52,039 nt of DNA, taken from NCBI GenBank assembly GCA_009777635.1, contig WRLK01000016.1, positions 1-52,039 on the forward strand, in the 5' to 3' direction. Position 1 is the stretch's first letter, and every line of letters begins with the position of its first letter. Below are positions 6,819-15,060 of this stretch, one piece after another. Source of the DNA: Oscillospiraceae bacterium. GTDB taxonomy: Bacteria; Bacillota; Clostridia; Oscillospirales; Ruminococcaceae. The notes below the pieces were generated by a model that saw only the letters and a list, made by a program, of their open reading frames with translations, did not search any database and was not told where the DNA came from. Both the position numbers and the translations under genes were made by a program.

Positions 6819-9179
6819 ATGCAACATAAAATAGAACTTATAAGCGTTTCAATACGCGAAAAAGCAAGGCGGCTTATAAAGGATTATATAAAATGGCTTT
6901 CGCCAGCCGGGTATTTCGTCGCCGGCGCGATACTGTCAAACACCAGCATATTCGGCGGAATCTCGCCGTTCGGAGTGGCGTTTACGGCGGCGGCGCACGG
7001 ATCGAGCGGGACCTTGGCGGCGTTTGGCTCGATACTCGGCTATGCGTTTTCAACTTCATCAGCCTCTAACATGAAATATATCGCGGCCGTCATGCTGGTC
7101 GCCGCTGCGAAATGGCTGTTCTCGCCGGAACGCGGCGGTGCGCTCACAGGCGGAGTCTCATTGAAGACTGGGCCGGTCTCCGCTGTTGCAGCGTCATTTT
7201 TTGCGCTTTTGACAACCGGTCTTGCCGTTGCTTTTTCGGCGGGAGGCACGGTATACGACATACTCCTAAACGTTTCGGAGGTCTTTCTTGCATGCGCCGC
7301 CGCGTACTTCTTCTCGAAGGCGAGGGCGGCGCTTCGAGCGGGACTGAGCGGCGCTCCTAAATCGGAGGTCTCCTGCGTTGTCATAAGCCTTGCGATTATA
7401 CTCATGGGCCTTTCGGGCCTCTTGATCTACGATCTTTCAGTCGGGCGTATCGCCGCGGTCCTGTGCATTTTACTCTGCGCTCGTTACGGCGGCGAAGCCG
7501 GAGGCGCCGTTGCCGGCGTCGCTGCGGGAATCGCGATGGGGCTTTCAGGCGGCGAGCTTACATACGTAGCGCTTGCATACGGCTTCGGCGGTTTGATTGC
7601 CGGCATATTCGGGGGCGCGGGCCGCCTCGCGTGCGCCGCCTCCTTTGTCGTGACAAACGCGGTCGTCGCTTTCTTAACTCAGGAATTAAGCCACGCTTAT
7701 GTCTCGGTATTTGAGGTGTTCGCTGCGTCAACGCTGTTTATCGCGATGCCGCAAAGCGTCGTGAACCGCCTGCGTCCCATGCGCTCAGCCGCCATCGCGG
7801 GGGACGACGGCGCCGGATACATGCGCGGAGTTTTACGGGACAGGCTTTCAGATATATCGTCGGCGCTTTTGGAGGTCGGCAAAACAACAAAAAAAGTCGG
7901 CGAGGGGCTTGACAAGCTGGAAACGGCGCCCTCCGCGGGCATCGCCACCAAAGTTGCGGATAAAGTTTGCCGCAAATGCTCCATGAAAAGCACATGCTGG
8001 CAGTTTTCATATAACGACACCGCGAGGGCGATGAGCGCCGCGATGAACGTGTTAAAGCGCAGCGGTTCAATAACCCGCGCGCGCGCGCCGCGGCACCTTT
8101 CGCAAAACTGCACAAGGCTCGACGAGGTTTTAACCGAATTCAACGCGCAGTTCCAAAGCCACGCGGCACGCCTTGGAACGCAGCGCAAGGTGGCGCAGAT
8201 TCGCGCTGTGATTGCCGACCAGTTTTGCGCGCTTGCCATGCTGATCGACGAGCTTGCGGTCGAGGTTTGCGGCATCAAGGCGTTCGACTGGCAAAAAGCG
8301 CGCAGAGTAAGGGATTACTTTGAAAAAAACGAGGGCTTCGCAGTCGGCCGCGTCCAAGTATACAGCGGCGACAACGGCAAGCTGTTCATATCGCTTGTTA
8401 TCCCGAACCATCAGGTTTCAAGGCTTAAAAAGACAAAAGCCGCCCTTGATTTGTGCGAGCTTTTAGAAACGGACTTCGACCTGCCTCAAATCACGACGCA
8501 TCAGCAGTATACAACGGTGATATTCTCCGAAAAGGCGTCGTTTCACGTGGAGGCCTCCGCCTGTCAGATTCCCGGCGGCAGCTCCATGCTTTGCGGCGAT
8601 ACATACGAGTTTATCGAAAACCGGGCCGGACGCGCGCATTGCATCTTAAGTGACGGTATGGGCAGCGGCGGCGCCGCCGCGGTGGACTCCTCAATGGCGT
8701 CGGGGCTCATATCGCAGCTTTTGGCCGTGGGGATAAGCCACGACACGGCGCTAAAGACCGTGAATTCCGCGCTGATTGTAAAATCCGGCGAGGAAAGCCT
8801 TGCAACTCTGGACGTCACGACGATCGACCTGTATACAGGTCGCGCCGAATTTTATAAAGCGGGAGCGGCGCCTACGTTTATCTTAAAAAACAAGCGCGCG
8901 GGGTATGTTGAGACAAGCTCCATGCCCGTCGGAATATTGCGAAACGTCGCGTTTGAGCACAGCGTCATGTCGTTGCGCGAGGGCGATATCATCGTCATGG
9001 TCAGCGATGGCGTCACGGCAACCGGTGCGGACTGGGTCAAGTCGGAGCTTGAAGCGCTCAGGGGCAAGGATCTTCGGCAGATGTGCGAAATCCTCGCGGA
9101 AAAAGCAAAAATCCGCCGCAACGACAATCACGAGGACGACATCACAGTCATGGCGGTGGAGTTAAAGCGCGTAGCTTGA
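6819..9179 (+). CDS. spoIIE: Stage II sporulation protein E, membrane PP2C phosphatase
   Basis: Dephosphorylates the anti-anti-sigma factor SpoIIAA after asymmetric septation and so activates sigma-F in the forespore; it also takes part in polar septum formation. The 786 residues divide into an N-terminal block of about ten hydrophobic segments (about 28-320, rich in Gly/Ala), a central regulatory region with a CRKCSMKSTCW cysteine cluster near 385, and a C-terminal PP2C/SpoIIE domain (about 565-786). That domain carries the metal-binding aspartates in ILSDGMGSGG, VMVSDGV and EDDITVM. Length and order match the family. GGGGGG lies 9 nt before the ATG. It is direct evidence for an endospore former. 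Confidence 0.95.
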   Translation: MQHKIELISVSIREKARRLIKDYIKWLSPAGYFVAGAILSNTSIFGGISPFGVAFTAAAHGSSGTLAAFGSILGYAFSTSSASNMKYIAAVMLVAAAKWLFSPERGGALTGGVSLKTGPVSAVAASFFALLTTGLAVAFSAGGTVYDILLNVSEVFLACAAAYFFSKARAALRAGLSGAPKSEVSCVVISLAIILMGLSGLLIYDLSVGRIAAVLCILLCARYGGEAGGAVAGVAAGIAMGLSGGELTYVALAYGFGGLIAGIFGGAGRLACAASFVVTNAVVAFLTQELSHAYVSVFEVFAASTLFIAMPQSVVNRLRPMRSAAIAGDDGAGYMRGVLRDRLSDISSALLEVGKTTKKVGEGLDKLETAPSAGIATKVADKVCRKCSMKSTCWQFSYNDTARAMSAAMNVLKRSGSITRARAPRHLSQNCTRLDEVLTEFNAQFQSHAARLGTQRKVAQIRAVIADQFCALAMLIDELAVEVCGIKAFDWQKARRVRDYFEKNEGFAVGRVQVYSGDNGKLFISLVIPNHQVSRLKKTKAALDLCELLETDFDLPQITTHQQYTTVIFSEKASFHVEASACQIPGGSSMLCGDTYEFIENRAGRAHCILSDGMGSGGAAAVDSSMASGLISQLLAVGISHDTALKTVNSALIVKSGEESLATLDVTTIDLYTGRAEFYKAGAAPTFILKNKRAGYVETSSMPVGILRNVAFEHSVMSLREGDIIVMVSDGVTATGADWVKSELEALRGKDLRQMCEILAEKAKIRRNDNHEDDITVMAVELKRVA

Positions 9180-9206
9180 CTATAAACGAAAAAAAGGTTT
9201 GCTGGT

Positions 9207-9240
9207 AAAAAAAGCCTGTTGAAAAAACCGGGCTTTTTTT
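9207..9240 (+). terminator. Terminator after spoIIE
   Basis: AAAAAAAGCC (9207-9216) pairs with GGCTTTTTTT (9231-9240), ending in a T run. Confidence 0.75.
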
Positions 9241-9349
9241 ATGTTTAGCAAGCCAATTTTAAAAAATATGTTGAAAACCCTGTTGAAGGCGTTGAAAAGC
9301 CCATAGCTTCGTTGTGAATTCCAGATAAACCGCATACCCTTGCGGTTTA

Positions 9350-10042
9350 TCAGCGCAACAATTCTTCGCGGTGTATCACGTAAAATTTGCGCCCCAGCCT
9401 TGGACGTTTCGGGACATGGGAAAGCTTTGCGGCATGTATCCTTGCGGTTAGGGGCAGCCTTAAGCTTGGCGGTACGATAAAGCCGTCGCCGCGCGCGCTT
9501 ATGGTCACAGGCGCACATACGCAGTGAAACTGCCCGGACGCAGCGATTACATACACGCCGTTTAGCTGGGCTGCGCTCCAGCAGCCTGAAACCACAAGAT
9601 GGCTGCCGTATTCCGCTTTTGAAAGATGCTGCGAGCATACGATGATCCGAGCGCCCATCTCCGACGCGATGCGGCAGACCTCCGGATGGTAGACGTCCAC
9701 ATCAACGCACAGGAAAATCCCGCCGAACCCGGTGTTAAAAACCTCAATACGCGCGCTTTGTTTGCCTGTCCTGTTTTCGGGGTTTAGATAAACGGCTTTC
9801 CCGGCGCCGAGAATCTCGCCGTCAGGGGAGATGATGCACATGCAGTGGTAATTAGAAAGCATAAAACGCTCAGGCACTAAATAAACGCCGTGGTGCTTTG
9901 CGTATTTTACTGAGCGGCTTAAGTATGATTTAGACATGTCTTCAGGCATGGTCATGCCGGTTTCGCTTGTAAAGACAACAAAATTGCTTCCCCACGCGGG
10001 CGATGAAAAAGGCTCGGAAAAACAAAGCGCAAGCTCATCCAC
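9350..10042 (-). CDS. Carbon-nitrogen hydrolase (nitrilase superfamily), short form
   Basis: A 230-residue cytosolic protein of the nitrilase/amidase superfamily. The Glu-Lys-Cys triad is visible as FTSETGM (Glu), GAGKAVYLNP (Lys) and IFLCVDVDVYHPEV (Cys), followed by ASEMGARIIVC. Family members are usually 260-300 residues; the first beta strand looks abbreviated and the C-terminus is short. I choose the GTG at 10042 because GGGGGAA lies 6 nt upstream; a GTG five codons earlier (10057) has no ribosome site. Substrate unknown. A hairpin (9324-9351) overlaps the stop codon. Confidence 0.8.
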   Translation of the reverse strand: MDELALCFSEPFSSPAWGSNFVVFTSETGMTMPEDMSKSYLSRSVKYAKHHGVYLVPERFMLSNYHCMCIISPDGEILGAGKAVYLNPENRTGKQSARIEVFNTGFGGIFLCVDVDVYHPEVCRIASEMGARIIVCSQHLSKAEYGSHLVVSGCWSAAQLNGVYVIAASGQFHCVCAPVTISARGDGFIVPPSLRLPLTARIHAAKLSHVPKRPRLGRKFYVIHREELLR

Positions 10043-10075
10043 GGCATATTCCCCCACATATTATTATATGGGTAG

Positions 10076-10104
10076 AGTATACCAAAAACCGGCTGATTTT
10101 TCAA
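10076..10104 (-). promoter_or_regulatory. Promoter of the nitrilase-like gene
   Basis: Minus strand TTGAAA (10099-10104), 17-nt spacer, TATACT (10076-10081), overlapping the 3' end of bofA, so the nitrilase-like gene has its own transcript. Confidence 0.6.
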
Positions 10105-10355
10105 ATAATATTTAATAAAAGCAATCCCAAAACTCCCGGTATTCCCAAAATCCCGGAAGCAATCGCCGAAAATGGCGTAAGTTCGATTTGTATCCCCGTG
10201 AAACCCGACGACACTGTCACTAAAAACAGCGCCGCAAATCCTGTAACCGCCGTGAACGTCACGCACTTTAAAAGCTTGCCGCTTCTTGAATAAAGCACAA
10301 GCAATATAATTCCCGAGATTAAAAGCGATAAATAAACGGTCGAAGCCGCGGTCAT
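10101..10355 (-). CDS. bofA: BofA-like sporulation membrane protein
   Basis: An 84-residue integral membrane protein of the BofA family. In B. subtilis BofA sits in the outer forespore membrane with SpoIVFA and holds the SpoIVFB protease inactive, delaying pro-sigma-K processing. Visible features are two to three hydrophobic helices and the conserved C-terminal block with NP-like TPFSAIASGILGIPGVLGLLLL. I start it at the ATG at 10355 after GGGGGTG; longer upstream frames encode no hydrophobic sequence. In many Clostridia sigma-K control differs from Bacillus, so the exact role may vary. Confidence 0.8.
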   Translation of the reverse strand: MTAASTVYLSLLISGIILLVLYSRSGKLLKCVTFTAVTGFAALFLVTVSSGFTGIQIELTPFSAIASGILGIPGVLGLLLLNII

Positions 10356-10397
10356 ATAAACACCCCCACTAATCTTTATGCCGGGGATGTCCGCGGA

Positions 10398-10425
10398 ATG
10401 ACTTTTTTTACGTATTGTGGTATAA
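10398..10425 (+). promoter_or_regulatory. Candidate promoter of the SDR gene
   Basis: ATGACT (10398-10403), 16-nt spacer, perfect TATAAT (10420-10425), 30 nt before the start codon. Confidence 0.5.
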
Positions 10426-10454
10426 TTATTAACATGTATTAAGGGGGAAATAAA

Positions 10455-11630
10455 ATGAGTGACGCGAAATTTGACAGCAGCCTTGTCTGCGAAATAGCAC
10501 CGGCGCTTAGGATGCTTTATATGATGCATGCGAAAAGCAGTACGGGTATCGCGGTTTTTTGCGCGGACGACGCGGTCGTCGGCGGGGCAAAACCGCTTTC
10601 GGTAAAGCCCTGTGATGATTTGGCGGAGAAGTTTGCGGGATTTGTAAAAGAAAACGGGTATGCGCCAAATATTGCAATAATGAAAGGGCTTGGATTCTTT
10701 GCGATCGGGAAAACAAAAAAAGAGGCGGAGCTTATAAAATCATCCTTTCTTAAAGGCGGCACTGCCGGCTTGCCCGATAATCACGGACAGCCCGCGACCG
10801 TTAAAAAGCGGCTCGACGGCAAAATAGCAATCGTAACCGGCGGCGCGCAGGGCTTCGGCAAAGGTATCGCAGACGCGATGGCCAATGAAGGCGCGTATAT
10901 TGTCGTCGCCGATTTAAATGCCGAGGGAGCCTTAGTCTGCGCGAAAGAGCTGTGCGAAAAATATGGCGGGGACATAGCGGTTCCGGTTGCCGCAAATGTT
11001 GCCGACGAAGCTTCGGTCCAGGCCATGGTCGAAGAGGCCGTGCTTCATTTCGGAGGGCTTGATATCCTTGTTTCAAACGCCGGCATCGTTATTTCCGGCG
11101 GGCTTTCCGAGATGACGAAGGAAAAATTCGAGCTTGTGACGTCTGTTAATTATACCGGTTACTTTTTGTGTGCGAAATACGCGTCCGTCCCGATGAAGAT
11201 ACAGCATGAAATCAATCCCGGTTATATGTCCGACATCATCGAAATAAACTCGAAATCGGGGCTTGAGGGCAGCAACAAAAACTTTGCATACTCCGGCAGC
11301 AAGTTCGGAGGCGTGGGGCTGACCCAAAGCTTTGCGCTTGAGCTTGTTGCGTTCGGCATAAAGGTAAACGCCATATGCCCCGGCAACCTGCTTGACGGCC
11401 CTCTTTGGAGCGACCCGGAAAAAGGATTGTTCCGCCAGTATTTTGATTCGGGCAAGGTCCCGGGCGCAAAATCGATCGAAGACGTAAGGCGGTTTTACGA
11501 ATCAAAGGTGCCGATGAACCGCGGCTGCACAACAGGCGACGTTGCATGCGCCATACTGTATTTAGTGGAGCAAAAATACGAGACCGGCCAGGCTTTACCC
11601 GTCACCGGCGGGCAGATCATGTTAAAATAA
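10455..11630 (+). CDS. SDR dehydrogenase (sorbitol-6-phosphate dehydrogenase-like) with aldolase-domain remnant
   Basis: A 391-residue protein. Residues about 120-391 form a complete short-chain dehydrogenase: TGGAQGFGKGIA (NAD(P) binding, 128-139), NAG, Ser in EINSKSG, and the YSGSK catalytic Tyr-Lys. The C-terminal stretch KVPMNRGC...TGQALPVTGGQIM closely follows SrlD-type sorbitol-6-phosphate 2-dehydrogenases. Residues 1-115 resemble only the C-terminal part of class II aldolases (IMKGLGFFAIGKTKKEAELI), as in bifunctional aldolase/dehydrogenases, but the metal-binding half is missing. Sugar-alcohol or sugar-phosphate oxidation is the likely job. GGGGG lies 8 nt before the ATG. Confidence 0.85.
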   Translation: MSDAKFDSSLVCEIAPALRMLYMMHAKSSTGIAVFCADDAVVGGAKPLSVKPCDDLAEKFAGFVKENGYAPNIAIMKGLGFFAIGKTKKEAELIKSSFLKGGTAGLPDNHGQPATVKKRLDGKIAIVTGGAQGFGKGIADAMANEGAYIVVADLNAEGALVCAKELCEKYGGDIAVPVAANVADEASVQAMVEEAVLHFGGLDILVSNAGIVISGGLSEMTKEKFELVTSVNYTGYFLCAKYASVPMKIQHEINPGYMSDIIEINSKSGLEGSNKNFAYSGSKFGGVGLTQSFALELVAFGIKVNAICPGNLLDGPLWSDPEKGLFRQYFDSGKVPGAKSIEDVRRFYESKVPMNRGCTTGDVACAILYLVEQKYETGQALPVTGGQIMLK

Positions 11631-11657
11631 ATTTATAGTGATACAGGATGAATACCA

Positions 11658-12332
11658 TTGAAATATTTATACGAAACCCACATGCATACCTCACGGGTCA
11701 GCTTGTGCTCAGATTGCTCTCCCGTCCGGCAGGTGCGCGCCTATAAGGACAGAGGGTACGCGGGAATCATTATAACGGACCACTTTATCAACGGCAATTC
11801 GGCATGTCCGCCGGAGATTCCGTGGGATAAAAAGATGAAGTTTATAGCATCCGGCTATGAAGAGGCCAAAAAGGAGGGCGACCGGTGCGGACTCGACGTC
11901 TTTTTCGGCTGGGAATTCACAATCGACGGGATGGACTTCTTAACCTACGGCTTGTCCTTGGATTTCCTGATTCAGCATCCGGATATAGATACGTTAACCG
12001 TAGAGAAATATAGCGCCCTTGTCAGAAGCTGCGGCGGGTTTTTAGCCCAGGCGCATCCGTACAGGGTTGCAAGGTGGATCAAAAATCCATACCCGGCAAA
12101 TCCGCAACTGATAGACGCCGCTGAAGTATACAACGCAAGCATGCCTGCAGAAACAAACAAGAAAGCGCTTCATTTCGCCGAGCTTCACAATTTACCGGCG
12201 CTTGCCGGCAGCGATTCGCATTATAAGAGCATCCCCTTTGCAAGCGGGATTGCGCTCAGTAAAAAGGCCGGAAGCATTTTTGATATTATTAATGCCGTCA
12301 AAACAAGAGAAGCAAAGCTGATACTTCCGTAA
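11658..12332 (+). CDS. PHP-domain phosphoesterase
   Basis: A 224-residue metal-dependent phosphoesterase of the PHP family. The first metal motif HMH is at residues 8-10, a second His lies in TDHFINGN, QAHPYR provides another ligand, and GSDSHY the final Asp/His. Relatives hydrolyse phosphate monoesters or nucleotide-derived substrates; the substrate here cannot be read. The start is TTG with AGGATG about 8 nt upstream. It follows the SDR gene by 27 nt and is probably in the same operon. Confidence 0.85.
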   Translation: MKYLYETHMHTSRVSLCSDCSPVRQVRAYKDRGYAGIIITDHFINGNSACPPEIPWDKKMKFIASGYEEAKKEGDRCGLDVFFGWEFTIDGMDFLTYGLSLDFLIQHPDIDTLTVEKYSALVRSCGGFLAQAHPYRVARWIKNPYPANPQLIDAAEVYNASMPAETNKKALHFAELHNLPALAGSDSHYKSIPFASGIALSKKAGSIFDIINAVKTREAKLILP

Positions 12333-12345
12333 GACGGCTAGAACA

Positions 12346-12372
12346 AAACCACCAGTTAAACTGGTGGTTTTG
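12346..12372. terminator. Convergent terminator
   Basis: AAAACCACCAG (12346-12356) and CTGGTGGTTTT (12362-12372) form an 11-bp stem with A and T flanks. It serves both the PHP gene (plus) and ribokinase (minus). Confidence 0.85.
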
Positions 12373-12398
12373 ATTATTATCAGGCAAAACCTGTGCAT

Positions 12399-13337
12399 TT
12401 AAATCTCAATGCTTCTTTCGCTGAGGAATCCTCTAATCTGATCGATATTATGAATTGAGTTTTGCGCGCCCAAAACGGTCGCGGCAAGCGCGCCGCAGGC
12501 ATTGCCGATCTCAATGCACCGAACGATGGGCATCTTGTGGGCTACGCCGTAAGCGAATCCGCCGTTAAACGCGTCGCCCGCTGCCGTTGTATCCACGGCG
12601 TTCACCAAAAACGCCGAAACGTCGTATTCATTAATCCCGTCGGAGAAATACGAGCCTTTATTTCCAAGCGTGATGCACACGGCCTTTACGCCGCGGTCTA
12701 AAAACCACTTGGCACTTTGCTTTTTCCACTCGGCAAAGGGCAGGCTGCCTAAAGGGATGCCGGTATAAACTTCCGCTTCGGTTTCATTCGGGGTGATATA
12801 GTCGATTAGCCGGTATATCTCGCCGTCAAGCGGGATTGCGGGGGCAGGGTTTAAGATCGTCGGGACGCCCGCTTCCTTTGCCGCCGACAGCCCCTTTGCC
12901 ATTGCGTCCATGTTGATTTCATTCTGCGTGATAAAGATGTCCGCGTTTGTAATCGAGCCTGCGCTCTGTTTTATTTGTTCAAAGGAAATCCCGTGGTTTG
13001 CGCCCGGCGCGTATGCCAGCATATTATCGCCCGCAGGGTCGACAAAAATGGTGGCGCATCCGGTTCTAAATGCGTCCGAAACATTGAGGCCGCCGGTATC
13101 GACTCCCTTCTCTTTCAGACATGCTTTGACGGTTTTACCCATGTCGTCGTTTCCGACCTGCCCGATAAACTGTACTTTCATCCCCAGCATGGAGATTTGT
13201 ACAGCCTGATTTGAGCCTTTGCCGCCGACAAACATATCCGTCGAATAGCTTTTGACAGTTTCACCTTTTACCGGCAGCCGCTCCACAGCCGAGACGATGT
13301 CATAATTGATACTGCCTAAAACAATCGCTTTTTTCAT
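12399..13337 (-). CDS. rbsK: Ribokinase (PfkB family)
   Basis: Phosphorylates ribose (or a related sugar) to the 5-phosphate using ATP. It has the N-terminal GSINYDIVSAVERLPVKGET, the substrate-binding GGKGSNQAVQ, and the PfkB signature DTTAAGDAFNGGFAYG with the catalytic Asp. Length (312) is normal. No transporter or rbs regulator lies nearby; the gene follows a ComFB-like gene by 15 nt on the same strand, so the two are probably co-transcribed. Ribokinase is the best name, although other PfkB sugar kinases look alike. Confidence 0.9.
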   Translation of the reverse strand: MKKAIVLGSINYDIVSAVERLPVKGETVKSYSTDMFVGGKGSNQAVQISMLGMKVQFIGQVGNDDMGKTVKACLKEKGVDTGGLNVSDAFRTGCATIFVDPAGDNMLAYAPGANHGISFEQIKQSAGSITNADIFITQNEINMDAMAKGLSAAKEAGVPTILNPAPAIPLDGEIYRLIDYITPNETEAEVYTGIPLGSLPFAEWKKQSAKWFLDRGVKAVCITLGNKGSYFSDGINEYDVSAFLVNAVDTTAAGDAFNGGFAYGVAHKMPIVRCIEIGNACGALAATVLGAQNSIHNIDQIRGFLSERSIEI

Positions 13338-13352
13338 TTAGCCCCATACCCC

Positions 13353-13682
13353 TTAAGATTTCTTTTGATACCCGCTGTGATGCGGAAAATCCTGAACCTT
13401 TTTAATCGCGTGCAGGATCTGTACCATTAGCTGCGCGCGGTTGCCGTGATTCATTTCCGGCACTTTTTTCAGAAGCTCCCCTTCCCTTGTATTGACAAAA
13501 TGAGAGTAGCCCTGATTAAAGACGATGGCGCAAACGTCAAGATAACACCTTTCGCATTTGCACGCATCGGTAGTGTTCATCATCTCCGAAACGGCTGTCT
13601 TGACAATCTCGTCGTATGCGTTTACAAGCTTGAATTGTTCCGGTCTTTTCCGGTTTGCCGCCGCTTCTTCTTTATTAGACAT
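13353..13682 (-). CDS. ComFB-like late competence domain protein, copy 1
   Basis: A 109-residue soluble protein. The core (about 18-90) matches the ComFB family: FKLVNAYDEIVKTAV, then CKCERCYLDVCAIVFNQGYSHFVNTREGELL with a CxCxxC cluster that may bind metal. ComFB family members have been linked to competence in Bacillus and, in other bacteria, to cyclic-dinucleotide binding; the role here is unknown. I start at the ATG at 13682 with AAGGAGG 7 nt upstream. A second family member is at 39624-40073. Confidence 0.8.
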   Translation of the reverse strand: MSNKEEAAANRKRPEQFKLVNAYDEIVKTAVSEMMNTTDACKCERCYLDVCAIVFNQGYSHFVNTREGELLKKVPEMNHGNRAQLMVQILHAIKKVQDFPHHSGYQKKS

Positions 13683-13815
13683 AAGCCGCCTCCTTTCACC
13701 GTCTGTATAGATTATAACCGCCACCCGCCAAAATGGCAAGGATTATGCGAAGTTAATATCAAAAACCGCATATTTTGCATACAATAAAGTAAAAATATCG
13801 AAAGAGAGTGATCTT

Positions 13816-14226
13816 ATGCAAACACATGAAAAGACGGATTTCGGACCTGATCCGCTTGTCATAAATATCCCCGCAGCCACAAGGCGGAACAGGAACTTCA
13901 GGACCGCGGTATGGACCGGGGGCCACCTGCAGATGACCTTGATGCGTATCCCTGTATGCGGGGATATCGGACTGGAAATCCACCACGACGAAGACCAGCT
14001 TATCAGGATAGAGGAAGGCCGTGCGCGAATCCAAATGGGAAGCTCCAAGGAAACGCTTGATTACGAGAGAAACGCATGCGCGGGATGTGCGGTTTTTGTT
14101 CCCGCCGGAACATGGCATAATATCACAAATATAGGCAACGGGCCGCTGAAGCTGAGCTCCGTCTATGCTCCGCCCCATCACCCGCTCGGGACGATACATA
14201 AAACAAAAGAGGATGCCCGTGATTAA
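13816..14226 (+). CDS. Cupin-domain protein
   Basis: A 136-residue small beta-barrel protein. The first cupin motif is represented by GLEIHHDEDQLIRIEEGRARI (two His and a Glu as metal ligands) and the second by FVPAGTWHNITNIG. Single-domain cupins of this type (mannose-6-phosphate-isomerase-like C-terminal domain) bind a divalent metal and serve as isomerases, dioxygenases or sensors; I cannot choose. It is a monocistronic gene followed by a terminator. Confidence 0.85.
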   Translation: MQTHEKTDFGPDPLVINIPAATRRNRNFRTAVWTGGHLQMTLMRIPVCGDIGLEIHHDEDQLIRIEEGRARIQMGSSKETLDYERNACAGCAVFVPAGTWHNITNIGNGPLKLSSVYAPPHHPLGTIHKTKEDARD

Positions 14227-14246
14227 AAAACTGGTATACGACGGCC

Positions 14247-14272
14247 GCCGCCTTTAAGGCGGCTCTTTTTTT
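14247..14272 (+). terminator. Terminator after the cupin gene
   Basis: GCCGCC-TTTAA-GGCGGC (14247-14263) followed by TCTTTTTTT. Confidence 0.85.
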
Positions 14273-14353
14273 GTTTTGCGGCCCCGTCCTTTAAACGGAC
14301 GCATTTTAAGATTTTTGCGTATGAACGACTACTAAAATGATGGGAGGATAGGC

Positions 14354-14983
14354 TTGTCACAAAAACTGATACTGCCAATCAACAAATTGAGGCTTACAGC
14401 TTCATGGAAGACCGCCGCCTACAGGGTAAGGTTCGGATTTCAGCATTACGGCGCGGACATGGTCAGCACGGCGTCTGACCGCACCTTGTGGGCGTCGGGT
14501 AACGGCACCGTGGTCTCCCGGGGCTTTGATAGCGTAGTCGGAAACGTTGTTGCTGTTTTATATCCCGGCGCGCTAAATCACAGATCGGGAAAAACCGCCG
14601 ACCTGATACTTCGCTATTTCCACATGGAAAGCATCACGGTACAGGCGGGTCAAGCCGTGAACAAAGACACGCGGCTTGGGATTTACGGCAAAACAGGGTC
14701 GATGAATATGGCAAACCACTTGCACCTTGAGGCTGATACCGACACGAGGCACCCGCTTTTTAGCCCAACGGTGAACAGCTCCAACTTCTTGAAAGGCCGC
14801 GCTTTAGGCGCGAACGACAGGACGATGTCGAGCCCGCTTGACTGGCTGCATTGCAAAACCGACGCACCGGATTATCAGACTTATTCGACCGCAGGCGACA
14901 GCTTTATCGCACCGGCCGATCAGCAAATCCCGGATGTCACGGATTCCCCCTGCGTTTGCGGGGCCCAGGCTCGCGGAGAATGA
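14354..14983 (+). CDS. M23-family metallopeptidase, possibly frameshifted near its end
   Basis: A 209-residue LytM/M23-type zinc peptidase domain, expected to cut peptidoglycan cross-bridges or peptides. The zinc ligands appear as HYGAD (His31, Asp35) and HLH (His122, His124), with the additional catalytic His90 in RYFHM. There is no signal peptide, which is unusual for a wall enzyme and points to lysis-type release or an intracellular pool. The start is TTG with GGAGG upstream. After residue about 200 the frame ends in CGAQARGE, whereas the +1 frame continues as a heptad-like tail (RLAENETLRQELAALQAKM) up to 15050; a frameshift is likely. Confidence 0.75.
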   Translation: MSQKLILPINKLRLTASWKTAAYRVRFGFQHYGADMVSTASDRTLWASGNGTVVSRGFDSVVGNVVAVLYPGALNHRSGKTADLILRYFHMESITVQAGQAVNKDTRLGIYGKTGSMNMANHLHLEADTDTRHPLFSPTVNSSNFLKGRALGANDRTMSSPLDWLHCKTDAPDYQTYSTAGDSFIAPADQQIPDVTDSPCVCGAQARGE

Positions 14984-15027
14984 AACGCTTAGGCAGGAGT
15001 TAGCCGCGCTGCAGGCCAAGATGAACG

Positions 15028-15056
15028 AAAAGACTAGCCTTAACGGCTAGTCTTTT
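15028..15056. terminator. Convergent terminator
   Basis: AAAAGACTAGCC (15028-15039) and GGCTAGTCTTTT (15045-15056) form a perfect 12-bp stem with a 5-nt loop between the M23 gene and the opposing clostripain gene. The alternative-frame stop codon (TAG, 15048-15050) is inside the stem. Confidence 0.9.
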
Positions 15057-15060
15057 CCCT

